Positions 23,351-33,040 of a stretch of DNA of 64,000 nucleotides are shown piece after piece. The stretch spans positions 62,001 to 126,000 of the forward strand of contig JAFEAV010000004.1 in NCBI GenBank assembly GCA_018266215.1. The letters run 5' to 3'. The position numbers were made by a program, and so were the translations under genes. Source of the stretch: Cyanobacteria bacterium SZAS LIN-3. GTDB taxonomy: Bacteria > Cyanobacteriota > Vampirovibrionia > Obscuribacterales > Obscuribacteraceae. Below the pieces are notes generated by a model. It was not told the DNA's origin and did not search any database. It saw nothing but the letters and a program-made list of their open reading frames with translations. Within the stretch, counting starts at the first letter, position 1. Each line of letters starts with the position of its first letter.

Positions 23351-24031
23351 ATGAAAAGCATGAAAGAAAGTTGGAAGTCCGCCGTTACCCTGGCTGTAGC
23401 CGCGCTTGCATTTTCTCCGCTGGCGGCGCAGGCACAGGCGGCAGCGTCCAATCAGGGCGTTTTTAACGATGAGCAGCAGATGCTCCAGACCGATGGAGCC
23501 ATGATTAACCAGTACACCCAGGCCGAGAACAAGGCCGAGGGTGATCTGCGAACAGAGGAGCAGCGCAACCAGGCATACAGGCTCTATGCCGAGCAGCGGA
23601 TCAATCAGCTGGAAGAATATAAGAAACGCGGTTCCCCCGCCCTGTCTGGTTCTAAGGCCGGGGATCTGCCGATGCTTGAGGCCTGGCTCAAAAATGATGA
23701 CGCTTATCGGGCCAAGCAGCAGTCTTACATCGATCAGCTCAATCAGTTGATTATTAATTTGCGCCAGTCTCAGACGCAGACCCTGGCCAATCTCAACAAT
23801 GATATTGCCGGCATGCGCCAGAATGAGCAAGACCGCAAGGACCAGCAGCGTTTCCAGAATCAAATGCAAATCAACCAGTTTAATGAACTGCAAAGTGAAA
23901 TGGGTGCCTGTTCCTGGGGCGGTACGCCCAATGACGGCTATTACAATTCCACCGGCGGTTACGGTGTCCTCGGCGGCTACGGCTACAGTCCTATGGCTGG
24001 TCGCAGCGGCATGATGCGTGGTGGATTCTAG
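23351..24031 (+). CDS. Secreted Gln-rich coiled-coil protein
   Basis: A 226-residue protein with a signal peptide (MKSMKESWKSAVTLAVAALAFSPLAAQAQA). GGAGAG lies about 7 bases upstream of the ATG. Residues 40-190 are Gln/Asn/Glu-rich helices with coiled-coil character (RLYAEQRINQLEEYKKR, RAKQQSYIDQLNQLIINLRQSQTQ, DRKDQQRFQNQMQINQFNELQ). The tail is Gly/Tyr-rich and ends RSGMMRGGF. No family recognised. Its stop is followed directly by the TTG of the calpain-like gene, so the two are coupled. Confidence 0.75.
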   Translation: MKSMKESWKSAVTLAVAALAFSPLAAQAQAAASNQGVFNDEQQMLQTDGAMINQYTQAENKAEGDLRTEEQRNQAYRLYAEQRINQLEEYKKRGSPALSGSKAGDLPMLEAWLKNDDAYRAKQQSYIDQLNQLIINLRQSQTQTLANLNNDIAGMRQNEQDRKDQQRFQNQMQINQFNELQSEMGACSWGGTPNDGYYNSTGGYGVLGGYGYSPMAGRSGMMRGGF

Positions 24032-25801
24032 TTGGCCGGGCAGGACGAGCAGGACAAGGATAAGAAATCCAGCTCCAGTCCTGCTTCTGACTCGAAAACC
24101 GGGGCTGGAAGCGGCTATCAGTTTTTTGTAGATGACCCGAACAATGCCGGCGGCTATAGTTTTGGCCTGGGTAATACCGCGGGTGTTTCATCGCCCCAGT
24201 TTGACACCAGTCTGCCCGATTGGTTCAGTACCCCGGGCACCAGTACCCCGGCCAGTTATGACCTGCCGGCTTTCAAATTGCCGGAGAGCCCGGTCCTGCC
24301 TGATCTGGGAGCGGTGCCCGGCGTGACCGATGTGGCCGCCCTGCCCTCGATGCCGGATATCCCGGATCTTGCCCAGAGTGAGGCTCAGTTTCAGACCCAG
24401 ATCCCAACCCAAACCCCAGCCCCAGCCCCGGCTCCGCCTGAGGTCTCTTCCTTCGTCGACCCGGCCCTTGTCCCTGTCCTCAATCCTGCCGTCACACCGC
24501 CAAAACCTCCTCCGGCACCACCGCCGCCGCCCAAACCGCCTCAGGCATCACCGGCCCCGCCGCCGAGACAGTCCGCGCCACCACCGCCGATGCCGGCCGT
24601 GCGCAAGCGTGCCGGCGAAGCAACTCCATTACCACTGGATCTGCGCAATGATAGGAGATTTGCCGGACTGAGTCTGCCTGCCGAATTGAGCCAGACCGTG
24701 GAGCGCATTTTTTCGCTCAATGATCTTGATTTCAACGGCTACGTTGACTTTCACGAAATTACAAAAATGCTTGAGGGCGATGAACTCACGGCCTCCGAAA
24801 AACAGTTTGTGCAGCTGATCTATCAAGTGGGCAAAAAGATAGTGACCGAGCGACCCGTTGCCGATAATACCTTCGTGCCCGTCATGTCCAAGGATGACTT
24901 CAAGCTCGCCTTTGCCTCCATTCTTAAGGATGTTATGCCTGGACTGGCAAATTCCAGCGTTGGCAACCTGCAGGCTCCGGCCCACCAGGTGCGTGCATTT
25001 CGCCCTACTGTCTATGCCGAGGAAGATTATCCCCTGGGCAGCATCAAAGCTCAGGCCGTCAAGCTGGGCACCATGGGTGATGCCTGCTTTGCCGCCTGTC
25101 TTGTTTCACTTATCGATCTGCAGCCGCGGTCAATTATGCGCATGATCAATGTTTCGCATGACCAGGGATTTATTATTATGTTCCCGGGTCTGCACGGCAA
25201 GGGACTGGAGTTGATGCCGCCCCGCGCCGAGGAAATCGTTCATTACGGGCTGGCTGAAAAATACGGCTACTGGTATCCGCTGCTGGAAAAGGCTTATGGT
25301 ATGTACGTGGCCCAGCATCACAAGCTGGCCTCGTCCCTTGAGCACGGTCATGGTCGAGATCTCTTCCCCCGGGTGCAGCAGGCCATGGAAGCGCTTACCA
25401 ATTGCCGCACCGGCAGTCTGGTTGCCGCCGAGTACCAGGACGCCGAGCTCAAAGAACGCATCATGAGTGTTCTCTCCAAAGGCAAGATTGTAGTCGCTCT
25501 CGCTAATGAAGGCATACCGCAGTCTGCGACCCTGGCCGGGGTCGCGCCTGTTCCACTAAAACCATATGCGGTGCAGGGTTTTGACGCGGCCAGCAATAAA
25601 ATGATTGTGCGCGGGGTCGGCACGGTCAATACCAGCAATCTTGATGAGTCTGTCCTGCGACTGACTCTGGAACAATTCTGTGATTATTTCCGAACGATCT
25701 ATTACGAAAAAGAACTCGATAATGCCACTCCGGCGAATGTGGAATTGCATCCGGCCAAACCGGGAGCAAACCCCTGGCGCAAATTACCGGGTGATCAGTG
25801 A
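24032..25801 (+). CDS. Pro-rich protein with an EF-hand and a degenerate calpain-like (C2) domain
   Basis: A 589-residue protein starting at a TTG adjacent to the previous stop. Residues 1-200 are disordered and Pro-rich (129-190). Residues 231-242 are a textbook EF-hand loop, DLDFNGYVDFHE, with Asp at 1, 3 and 9, Asn at 5, Gly at 6 and Glu at 12, so calcium binding is likely. Residues about 330-570 resemble the calpain protease core: GTMGDACFAACLVSLIDL for the usual GDCWFLAALASL, and WYPLLEKAYGMYVAQHHKL for the usual W..LLEKAYAK..GSY..L. The catalytic Cys position is Ala351 (Cys352 is shifted by one), and the His motif reads LKPYAVQGFD, so activity is doubtful. No signal peptide is seen. Confidence 0.8.
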   Translation: MAGQDEQDKDKKSSSSPASDSKTGAGSGYQFFVDDPNNAGGYSFGLGNTAGVSSPQFDTSLPDWFSTPGTSTPASYDLPAFKLPESPVLPDLGAVPGVTDVAALPSMPDIPDLAQSEAQFQTQIPTQTPAPAPAPPEVSSFVDPALVPVLNPAVTPPKPPPAPPPPPKPPQASPAPPPRQSAPPPPMPAVRKRAGEATPLPLDLRNDRRFAGLSLPAELSQTVERIFSLNDLDFNGYVDFHEITKMLEGDELTASEKQFVQLIYQVGKKIVTERPVADNTFVPVMSKDDFKLAFASILKDVMPGLANSSVGNLQAPAHQVRAFRPTVYAEEDYPLGSIKAQAVKLGTMGDACFAACLVSLIDLQPRSIMRMINVSHDQGFIIMFPGLHGKGLELMPPRAEEIVHYGLAEKYGYWYPLLEKAYGMYVAQHHKLASSLEHGHGRDLFPRVQQAMEALTNCRTGSLVAAEYQDAELKERIMSVLSKGKIVVALANEGIPQSATLAGVAPVPLKPYAVQGFDAASNKMIVRGVGTVNTSNLDESVLRLTLEQFCDYFRTIYYEKELDNATPANVELHPAKPGANPWRKLPGDQ

Positions 25802-25805
25802 GCGC

Positions 25806-26165
25806 TCATTCGCGATAGTTGCCGAATTCTTCCACCAGCGCCCGGACGGCTTCTTTGATTTCTTTGCCGGCGGTCAGTTCTTCGATTCTCTTGTCTTGTT
25901 TAAAGGCTTTCAAGCCACGGGCGGCTTCTTCGCGGATGCGCAGCACAGGGTGTTCCCGGGAGACAAAATAGAGGGGCGGAATGCTGACAGGTTTGTTTTC
26001 TTTGACCATCTGCTCAATTGCTACTTTTGCCGCTTCATAATCGTTGCTCTTGAGGCAGCCGATCAGGGCATTAAAGAGCATATGGTCGACTTTATTGAAA
26101 ATGCCCTTGGCCGCGCCACTGATCATGTCGGTTACTTTGCTGAACTCGGCGGCGAAATCGGACAC
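25806..26165 (-). CDS. Small helical HEAT-like protein
   Basis: A 119-residue protein from a GTG with TAGGTG about 6 bases upstream. It is all helical: DYEAAKVAIEQMV, PPLYFVSREHPVLRIREEAARGLKAFKQDKRIEEL, KEAVRALVEEFG. The middle part looks like one or two HEAT/armadillo repeats, which serve as protein contacts. No catalytic motif. It is transcribed divergently from the TPR-metzincin gene (starts 48 bases apart) and converges on the calpain-like gene with a 4-base gap. Confidence 0.7.
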   Translation of the reverse strand: MSDFAAEFSKVTDMISGAAKGIFNKVDHMLFNALIGCLKSNDYEAAKVAIEQMVKENKPVSIPPLYFVSREHPVLRIREEAARGLKAFKQDKRIEELTAGKEIKEAVRALVEEFGNYRE

Positions 26166-26212
26166 AATAGCACCTATAATTTCTGTTGCTGCTTTTATGC
26201 CATGGTGAGTGG

Positions 26213-28651
26213 ATGTTCAAACGGATAATTGCGCGCCGGACGAGGGCTGCGACGATTGGGCTGGGGTTTGCGAGCCTGATGCTCGCCGCCGAGCTGATCA
26301 TCCCTATGAACTATTGTCAGGCCAGGCACGATGATTTTTTGTTTGGTGCCGCACCCAATGTAAAGACCTGGGACAGTGATCTACCCGGGGAAGGGAGCAT
26401 CGCAGGCTCGGCTCTGGTGGTGGCGCAAGCCAGAACTATTGCCGCTCTTTATCTTGCTCCCGTGGTCCTGGCCGATGGGGATGTCCCTCCTGCTCTTCTC
26501 CGAGCACGAGCGACTGAGGCCCTGGCCTTACTGCCCAAATATTGCACTATGCCAAAACCTCTGCCCCCGGGCGAAGTCAATAAAAAACCGGTGGTGCCGA
26601 AAAAGCGCCCGCAGCAGGTCAGTCAAATCAGTATTCCCCTGGCTGACAGCCTCAGATTTTTGCGCTGGCGATTGCAATTTTTTGTCGGCGGCAAAAGCGC
26701 AGTCAAAAAGGAAATCGCCGATTATCTGGCGCAGCGCAATGCCGAGGCCAGGAAAACCGGGACTATTTTATTTGGTGATCTTCTGGCTCTCAGTCTCGAT
26801 TACGGCAGGCAGGAAAGTTTCCTCAACCAGGAAAATCTGGAGCGGCTGTCCCATGGATTTACCAGTGAACTTTCATCCGAGGCGGCCAGCAAGGCTGATC
26901 TTGAGGCGGTGAAGAAGTACGAGGAAGATGTCGCCCGGGCCTACACCTTTTATCAACTTGATAGGAGAGAGGAAGCATCAAAACATTTTGGCGAGGCCAT
27001 AGCCTATTTGCGGCCGCGACCGGTGGCCCAGAGACCGCAGACCGACAGATTGCGCAAGGACCTGCTCAGGGTGCTGGACATTGACCTTGCGCCCTATGAG
27101 GGGGTGGACAAAAACAACGCTGCCGCAGTTGAAATCGACAGGCCGCTTTTAAAGCGCGATATCAATTATTTGATTGATATAGCTTATCTGGCCAAGCTCG
27201 ATGGCCGCTTGAGCGAGGCCGCCTATTTATTCCGGCGCGCTTATCTATTAATAGATAGATACCTGCCTGCGCAAATGAAAGACTACACTTCACTCACCTA
27301 TGATCTTGGCGAGACCCTGCTCTGGGACGAAAAATTCGACGACAGTGTTTACTATCTCGGCCTTTCTGCCCGCGCTCGGGCCGAAGCCCAGCCGCATTCA
27401 GTCACCGCCATTGATACCAATAATTTGCTCGGTCGGGCCAGGTTGTCGCAGGGGCAGGCCCACAAGGCCCTGGGCATATTTTTTGACAATTTGATTTCGG
27501 TGGCAGTGCGCTCCGAGTTTAAAGGGGCCAAACTAGATTTTAAAGCGCCTGTCAGTCGCTCGGAACAGGATGTCGTTATCGCCGCGCTGCGCGACCACTA
27601 TGTCAGCGCCGATGCTGATGCCCGCCGGCAAATTGACGATGGATTGCAGGGGGTGGTCGATGCGGCACTGCCGCTGAAACAATACGATCTGGCTCTCGGT
27701 GCGGGCGAGGCACTGCTGGCCGTGCGCAGTAAGGCCACACCTGTGATTGACGCTACTATGATGAGCGTGCTCTGGGGGCTGGCCTATACCTGTGATTCCT
27801 GCGCCAGGCCGGAGCAGGCGGCTCAATACTACACTCGTTTGATAGATTCGCATGGTGCGTCCTCACCGGCCATGCTCGCCTACTGGTATCACGGGCGGGG
27901 CATCAGCTATGACCAGATCAACAGGCATGATCTGGCTAAAAAAGATATTGACCGCGCCATCGCCCTGTATGAGCAGAAACGCAGGGTGGAAGAAGATGAT
28001 GAAGCCCGGGACCACCTGTACTGGACAATCGAAGACCTGCGCTGGAATCTCAAAATGGCCAGCCGCTACCCGCTGAAAAACAAAGATTATGCGGACCTGG
28101 CGGATAACTGTCGCTGGAGACTCAGTAGCTTCCCGCTCAAGGTTTATGTCGATGGCGGCAGAGAGCGGGGCTTTGGCGGCGAATTGATGGATATGGTGCG
28201 GGAAGCCTTTGCGGTCTGGACCGACTACAAGGGCTCGCCGGTCAAAATAGAATATGTTGACAAGCTGGAAAAGGCCGATGTATTCGTCGAAAGGGTGACC
28301 GTTTACGACGACATTCCCTATGGTTCAGCCGGGCGCACCAGTGCCACCTACGAGCGCAAGGGCGAGGCCGACACCAAGGTTTTGACCCGCACGCACGTCC
28401 GGGTTTATTGCCCCAGCTATGACGGCAATGACTGGGAGCGGCAGGATGTCAAAATGAGCAGCTTTGCAAAGATTCAAATTAAGTATTTGCTGGTTCACGA
28501 GCTCGGCCATGTCCTGGGCCTGGCTCATTCCCCCGCCGGTCCGGACGTCATGTACTGGAAATCCTGCGCCCAGAAGCTATCCGAAAGAGATATGAACACT
28601 ATCAACAAGATATACGCTCCCGCGGGGCATGGGGGCAAGAAGCGGAGCTGA
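26213..28651 (+). CDS. Secreted TPR protein with a C-terminal matrixin-like metalloprotease domain
   Basis: About 812 residues from ATG 26213. The N terminus is a signal or anchor sequence (FKRIIARRTRAATIGLGFASLMLAAELII). Residues about 230-640 are helical TPR-like units (AYTFYQLDRREEASKHFGEAI, AKLDGRLSEAAYLFRRAYLL, GRGISYDQINRHDLAKKDIDRAI). Residues about 650-805 are a metzincin catalytic domain: FPLKVYVDGG, then HELGHVLGLAH (HExxHxxGxxH, 762-772) with three His zinc ligands and the Met-turn as PDVMYW. All catalytic elements look intact, so this is probably an active exported zinc protease with its own protein-binding scaffold. Confidence 0.88.
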   Translation: MFKRIIARRTRAATIGLGFASLMLAAELIIPMNYCQARHDDFLFGAAPNVKTWDSDLPGEGSIAGSALVVAQARTIAALYLAPVVLADGDVPPALLRARATEALALLPKYCTMPKPLPPGEVNKKPVVPKKRPQQVSQISIPLADSLRFLRWRLQFFVGGKSAVKKEIADYLAQRNAEARKTGTILFGDLLALSLDYGRQESFLNQENLERLSHGFTSELSSEAASKADLEAVKKYEEDVARAYTFYQLDRREEASKHFGEAIAYLRPRPVAQRPQTDRLRKDLLRVLDIDLAPYEGVDKNNAAAVEIDRPLLKRDINYLIDIAYLAKLDGRLSEAAYLFRRAYLLIDRYLPAQMKDYTSLTYDLGETLLWDEKFDDSVYYLGLSARARAEAQPHSVTAIDTNNLLGRARLSQGQAHKALGIFFDNLISVAVRSEFKGAKLDFKAPVSRSEQDVVIAALRDHYVSADADARRQIDDGLQGVVDAALPLKQYDLALGAGEALLAVRSKATPVIDATMMSVLWGLAYTCDSCARPEQAAQYYTRLIDSHGASSPAMLAYWYHGRGISYDQINRHDLAKKDIDRAIALYEQKRRVEEDDEARDHLYWTIEDLRWNLKMASRYPLKNKDYADLADNCRWRLSSFPLKVYVDGGRERGFGGELMDMVREAFAVWTDYKGSPVKIEYVDKLEKADVFVERVTVYDDIPYGSAGRTSATYERKGEADTKVLTRTHVRVYCPSYDGNDWERQDVKMSSFAKIQIKYLLVHELGHVLGLAHSPAGPDVMYWKSCAQKLSERDMNTINKIYAPAGHGGKKRS

Positions 28652-28742
28652 GCCGCCCTTGAATTGCAAAGAGTTAATTTGTCGCAAAGCCTTAGTCGAT
28701 AAAATTAGCACTTCAGCAGATTCCACCTCGCGAGAGCAAACT

Positions 28743-29435
28743 ATGTCGCAGATCGTCTCCCAATCAAACGGTAGCCCTGTTCAACTGGATCGCAATAAGG
28801 CCATCATCTGGGCCCGCTATTTGATTGACTCCCACGACTGGCTTATTTTTGCCACGCGAGTCACTCGCACCAATGCCGAGACCGGTCCTCTGACCAGTCC
28901 GATCAAGCTGCTCTCCTTGAGCTTGCTCACGCCATCGGGCAAAATTGTGTACGAGACCATGCTCAAGCCCCAGGAGATGATCCCGGCCGGTTTACTCAAT
29001 GAGCACGGCCTCGATTATTCGGTTGTTTTTAACGCTCAGCCTTTTTCCGATATCGTGGTCAATCTGGGCCGTCTGATCAGCGGCAAGCAGATCCTGGCCT
29101 GGGACCTGAACGCGCAACAGGCCCTCTTCGATCAGCTCTGCACCCAGTTTGCTCAGCCGCCGCTGCCTTTTGCAGGCTACAGCTTGCGTCCCGAATATGC
29201 CCGCTTTGTAGGTGAATTCGACGCCAATATGGGCAATTACAAACCGCAGACACTGGCGGTCGATGGACCCAGTGCCACCGCCGAGTGCCGTGCCATGCTC
29301 AACACACTCACCACCATGGCCAGCACCAGCCAGACCCGCGACACTGCCGCTACCGGCCACCAGGGCTGGACAGCTGAGCTCTACAAGCCAAAAGTAAACG
29401 CCAAGGATAAAATCAAAGATTTCCTCGGTCTCTAA
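28743..29435 (+). CDS. DnaQ/RNase T-like protein with lost catalytic residues
   Basis: A 230-residue protein. ATG 28743 is preceded by GAGAG; the frame is open further upstream but overlaps the previous gene. Strand and helix order recall DEDD exonucleases: IKLLSLSLLTPSGKIVYETMLKP, IPAGLLNEHGLDYSVVFNAQPFSDIVVNL, then ILAWDLNAQQALFDQL for Exo II and ATAECRAMLNTL for Exo III. The Exo I Asp-x-Glu is missing (FATRVTRT), and the Exo III His and Asp are absent. It is probably a nucleic-acid or protein binder, not an exonuclease. Assignment rests on pattern only. Confidence 0.65.
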   Translation: MSQIVSQSNGSPVQLDRNKAIIWARYLIDSHDWLIFATRVTRTNAETGPLTSPIKLLSLSLLTPSGKIVYETMLKPQEMIPAGLLNEHGLDYSVVFNAQPFSDIVVNLGRLISGKQILAWDLNAQQALFDQLCTQFAQPPLPFAGYSLRPEYARFVGEFDANMGNYKPQTLAVDGPSATAECRAMLNTLTTMASTSQTRDTAATGHQGWTAELYKPKVNAKDKIKDFLGL

Positions 29436-29450
29436 TTTCGAGCAGTCGGA

Positions 29451-30038
29451 TCAGGCTTCTATTTTGCTGCCAAGCAATTTGAGAAACTGCGCCATCCACT
29501 CCGGGTGCGCCGGCCAGGCCGCCGCTGTGACGAGATTGCCTTCGGTCACCGCACTGGATGCGGTGGCATTGGGTTCGGCCCATTTTGCCCCGGCTATTAG
29601 CACTTCGGCTTTGCAGGCCGGATAAGCCATGCATGTGCGTCCCTTGAGCACATCGGCGGCACTCAGTATCTGTGCGCCGTGGCAGATGGCGGCAACCGGT
29701 TTATTGGTCTCAAAAAAGTGTTTGACTATCTGCAGGACGTTTTCATTCATGCGCAGATATTCGGGCGCCCGGCCTCCAGGGATGACCAGGGCATCAAAAT
29801 CGGCGGCTTTGATCTTTTCGAAGTCGCCGCTGACGCTGAAGAGATGGCCCGGTTTTTCACTGTATGTCTGGTCACCTTCAAAGTCATGAATCGCTGTTTT
29901 GACTTTGTCGCCGCCTTTTTTGCCGGGGCAGACTGCCGTCACTTTGTGGCCCACCATGAGGAGCATCTGATAGGGCACCATAACCTCATAGTCTTCAACA
30001 TAGTCGCCGACGAGCATGAGTATATTTTTTGCGGCCAT
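29451..30038 (-). CDS. DJ-1/PfpI-family protein
   Basis: A 195-residue flavodoxin-like protein. It has the nucleophile elbow AICHGAQIL with the reactive Cys, the conserved Glu in DYVEDYEV near the N terminus, and [14 protein letters not shown]. The family includes glyoxalase III-like, deglycase-like and amidotransferase-like proteins; the exact activity is not readable. AGGGAA precedes the ATG. Its end converges on the DnaQ-like gene with a 15-base gap. Confidence 0.92.
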   Translation of the reverse strand: MAAKNILMLVGDYVEDYEVMVPYQMLLMVGHKVTAVCPGKKGGDKVKTAIHDFEGDQTYSEKPGHLFSVSGDFEKIKAADFDALVIPGGRAPEYLRMNENVLQIVKHFFETNKPVAAICHGAQILSAADVLKGRTCMAYPACKAEVLIAGAKWAEPNATASSAVTEGNLVTAAAWPAHPEWMAQFLKLLGSKIEA

Positions 30039-30069
30039 TTTGAAATTTTCCCTCTGGTGTCCGATTTGC

Positions 30070-31704
30070 CTATTGATGTTTGATCTGGTGATAGAGTCTG
30101 AGTTTGCTGCCGTCTGGCAGATCGCGCTCGCCTACCAGTTGATAGTGCTCGGGATTTTCCACGTAGTGGAGAATGTTTTGATAATTTTGCGCGCTTTCCT
30201 TGCTGTCCTGGGCGGTGCCCTGGTAGCCGGTTTTAAGCAGATACCACTGGTAGTATTTTATGGCCTCTTCGTCATAGCGCACTATGTCGCCGTGCAATGT
30301 AAATTGACGAAATGTCGAAGGCTCGATCTGGGTACCGGCAAAAATGCAGACCAGATCAATTGTGTGCACGCTCAAATCCGGCGTGCTGGGCATGATATTG
30401 AGGGTTGTCTTGCGGCCCTTTTCGACTTTATCTATCTCGGCTACAGCCCATTCCTGGCCCCATTTGTCCCCCGGTGGTGTCGGCGCGCAGCGGGGCTCGA
30501 CCAGTTCTTGACTCATATTGTGTCCGGCAATTTTATTGATCGTCTCGACAAAAGATTGGCTTGCGGCAATTGGATAGGGTGTGAAATTGAGCAGTACAAA
30601 TTGCAGCATGGCAAAGACAAGCAGAGCGGCAGCGGCCGCTTTCAGGGCCTTTGATGAACTCTTGAGCCAGCTCGACAGCAGGGCTGAGGAGAGCAGGGCG
30701 GCGGCTATGGCTACCGGAATCACATAGCGCTGTTCGGGGCGGTTAACTGCCACACAACTGATCAGCACCAGACCAAAGGCGGCCGAGCAAATGGGCATGG
30801 CCAGCGCCAGCAGCTGGTCTTTGTTTTTGGCAAACAAATAGACGAGGGCAGCAAGCGCCAGAAGTCCGAGGGTGGGCGAGAGCATTGACGGCATGCCCAG
30901 CAGATAGTGGCGCAGGTGGTCCATCAATACATTGAAAAATCCGCCCTGCAAGGTCGGGTCGTCTTTGTAGTAATCACGCCAGGCGGCAAGAGCTTTGTGA
31001 TTGGGGACGATCCAGATAAGCAGTGCCGCCGCCGGAAATGCCGCGGCCAGAGTGAGCTGTCCCACCGCCTGCCAGTTGCGCGACTTCAGGGCTTTAAACA
31101 GTAGCACCAGGCACGGTGCTATCAAAAAGAGCACGGCTATCTGTTTGCTGGTCGATCCCAGGGCCAGGGTCAGACCCATGATGGCGGCGCTTTTCCAGCC
31201 TGGTTTCTCGTTAAATAAAGCGATGCCCCAGAGCCCCAGGGTAGTAAAAGCGAGGTAGCCGGTTTCCAGTAAGGGGACATGACTGAGAATGGCAACCAGG
31301 GGATAGCTGCAAATCAATACTATGGAAAGTGCGGCTGCCAGTCTGTCTTTCAGTAAGGTAAGCGAGAGTCTGTAAATGGAGAGGATGAGAATCAACTCGT
31401 AGAAAATCAGCGCCGCCATATCGCTTATCCGGCCCATGCCCAGTATCGCTTTGAAGGTGCCGTTGATGGCATGAATGGTCAGTGGATAGTCGTAGTTGAC
31501 CGTCAGGAATTGTTTGATCCATTCGGGCTTGAAAATATGTGCGTGTTTGAGCAGCCTGGCATAGGCCATGGAATCTTTCACATGGGCGGCACCATCCCAG
31601 AAGGGATAACTGTGATCGAAGTGCCACCATAAAAAGAGCGCCAGCAAAAAAAATAGCGCGGCGCCGGCAAATATGGCCCTGTCGGTAACTGTGGGGTTGG
31701 ACAT
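30070..31704 (-). CDS. GT-C (ArnT/PMT-like) integral membrane glycosyltransferase
   Basis: About 544 residues with ten or more hydrophobic spans. The first external loop carries FWDGAAHV, the Asp-containing motif typical of GT39/ArnT-type transferases that use polyprenyl-phosphate sugars. A soluble C-terminal domain of about 140 residues follows the last span near 405. ATG 31704 follows an in-frame TTG at 31713; no strong ribosome binding site is visible at either. It probably adds sugar to lipid A, wall polymer or exported proteins; the acceptor is unknown. It starts 31 bases upstream of the DJ-1 gene and may share its transcript. Confidence 0.85.
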   Translation of the reverse strand: MSNPTVTDRAIFAGAALFFLLALFLWWHFDHSYPFWDGAAHVKDSMAYARLLKHAHIFKPEWIKQFLTVNYDYPLTIHAINGTFKAILGMGRISDMAALIFYELILILSIYRLSLTLLKDRLAAALSIVLICSYPLVAILSHVPLLETGYLAFTTLGLWGIALFNEKPGWKSAAIMGLTLALGSTSKQIAVLFLIAPCLVLLFKALKSRNWQAVGQLTLAAAFPAAALLIWIVPNHKALAAWRDYYKDDPTLQGGFFNVLMDHLRHYLLGMPSMLSPTLGLLALAALVYLFAKNKDQLLALAMPICSAAFGLVLISCVAVNRPEQRYVIPVAIAAALLSSALLSSWLKSSSKALKAAAAALLVFAMLQFVLLNFTPYPIAASQSFVETINKIAGHNMSQELVEPRCAPTPPGDKWGQEWAVAEIDKVEKGRKTTLNIMPSTPDLSVHTIDLVCIFAGTQIEPSTFRQFTLHGDIVRYDEEAIKYYQWYLLKTGYQGTAQDSKESAQNYQNILHYVENPEHYQLVGERDLPDGSKLRLYHQIKHQ

Positions 31705-31812
31705 TAGCTGCAATTTTAGAGCTTTGGCCAGAAATTGGGTGATGCTTAGCTAATGCGTGTTGCCAAGATAATAAACTGACTGCTGTATCGGTACTGAGAT
31801 GGTAACCAGGCA

Positions 31813-33009
31813 ATGGCAGTTAACTATTTTAAGTCGGTCACAATCGGGATTTTGCTTGCCTCGTTATTGCATATGCCGCAGGCGGGCGCTCAGAGTCTTG
31901 CTCAGCAGACGGCCCCCCCCGAGTGCAGTGGCGGTAATTCAGAACAGATCAGACTGGCTGCCATCAGTGCCATGGTGCATCAGACCGTGGCCGAGCAGAA
32001 TGTCCCCGGTTACGCGATTGCCATACTCAAAGGCGGGCGGGTTGTTTATCAGGAAACCCTGGGCCTGGCCGATCTCGAGAGCGGGCGCCCAGTGACCGGC
32101 GATACGATATTTGGCCTGGCTTCGGTGACAAAAACCTTTACCGGTCTGGCTCTGTTGCACCTGGTCGATCAGGGCAAAATCAAACTTGATGCCACCCTCG
32201 ATCAGTACTTACAGCGTGACCGCCTGCCTCCAGCCTGGCGTAAATTGACTATTGCCCAGTTGGCCGGCATGCGCGCGGGTTTGCCAGAGAGCAGGGCCGA
32301 TGAACTGCCCTGGCCCGAAGAAATGCCTTATCTTGAGGGGCAGCCACTGGCCTACGAACCGGGTACTCAATTTGTTTACAGCAACCCCAGCTTCCGTGTT
32401 CTGGGCTCGGTTATCGAAGCAGTCAGCGGTATGCCTTATCTCGACTATATCGGGAAGGTGATTTTGCAGCCCCTGGGTATGACTTCTACCGGCACCGTTG
32501 TCACTATGGCCGGCACCGGTCGGGTCTCCACCCAATATGACGATCGCCAGGGGCGGGCGCGTCTGCGTGTCGTTGCGCCTAAAAATCCCATGACCTCATA
32601 TTCGGCTGGCATGCTGGCCTCCAGTCTCAAGGATATGTGCGCTTATTCGCAGGCATTGCTGGACCATAAAATCTTGAGTCCGGCTGCCTATCAGACGTAC
32701 ATGATGGACCGGCCGCCGCTTTCCAATGGCCAACCGGCAACCTGGGCTTTTGGCTGGGGTTCGACCATAAATAAGAAAGTCAATCAGAGAGTGATTGGCA
32801 TGAACGGCGGCCTGCCGGGCGTGGCTTCCACGGTTTTGCTCCTGCCGGATTCCAATGTTGCGGTGGTGGCATTATCCAACTTACGCAAGAAACCTGTATA
32901 TGCTATAGCTAAGCGGGCAATGGCAATGTTTGTCGGTGCTCAGGACGGTGAGTCAAATCAGGGGCCTGATGAAGCGGCAGGTGCGGAACCTGCAGGCCCG
33001 CAGGACTGA
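31813..33009 (+). CDS. Secreted serine hydrolase of the beta-lactamase/class C PBP fold
   Basis: A 398-residue protein with a signal peptide (HMPQAGA region, residues 1-25). It has the SxxK motif in LASVTKTFTGLAL and the YxN motif in FVYSNPSFRVLG. The third motif, usually HxG or KTG, reads GMNGGLPG, so the His is Asn. Such proteins include D-amino-acid peptidases, esterases and beta-lactamases; resistance should not be assumed. The tail after residue 370 is acidic and disordered. An AGG element lies close upstream of the ATG. The ABC exporter gene begins 32 bases after its stop. Confidence 0.88.
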   Translation: MAVNYFKSVTIGILLASLLHMPQAGAQSLAQQTAPPECSGGNSEQIRLAAISAMVHQTVAEQNVPGYAIAILKGGRVVYQETLGLADLESGRPVTGDTIFGLASVTKTFTGLALLHLVDQGKIKLDATLDQYLQRDRLPPAWRKLTIAQLAGMRAGLPESRADELPWPEEMPYLEGQPLAYEPGTQFVYSNPSFRVLGSVIEAVSGMPYLDYIGKVILQPLGMTSTGTVVTMAGTGRVSTQYDDRQGRARLRVVAPKNPMTSYSAGMLASSLKDMCAYSQALLDHKILSPAAYQTYMMDRPPLSNGQPATWAFGWGSTINKKVNQRVIGMNGGLPGVASTVLLLPDSNVAVVALSNLRKKPVYAIAKRAMAMFVGAQDGESNQGPDEAAGAEPAGPQD

Positions 33010-33040
33010 TCAGTCGTACGCAAGTACCCAGGAGTTCAAA

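Noticed and set aside
31813-33009. Antibiotic-resistance beta-lactamase
   Set aside because: SxxK and YxN are shared by many esterases and peptidases of this fold; the third motif lacks the His or KTG, so resistance cannot be claimed.
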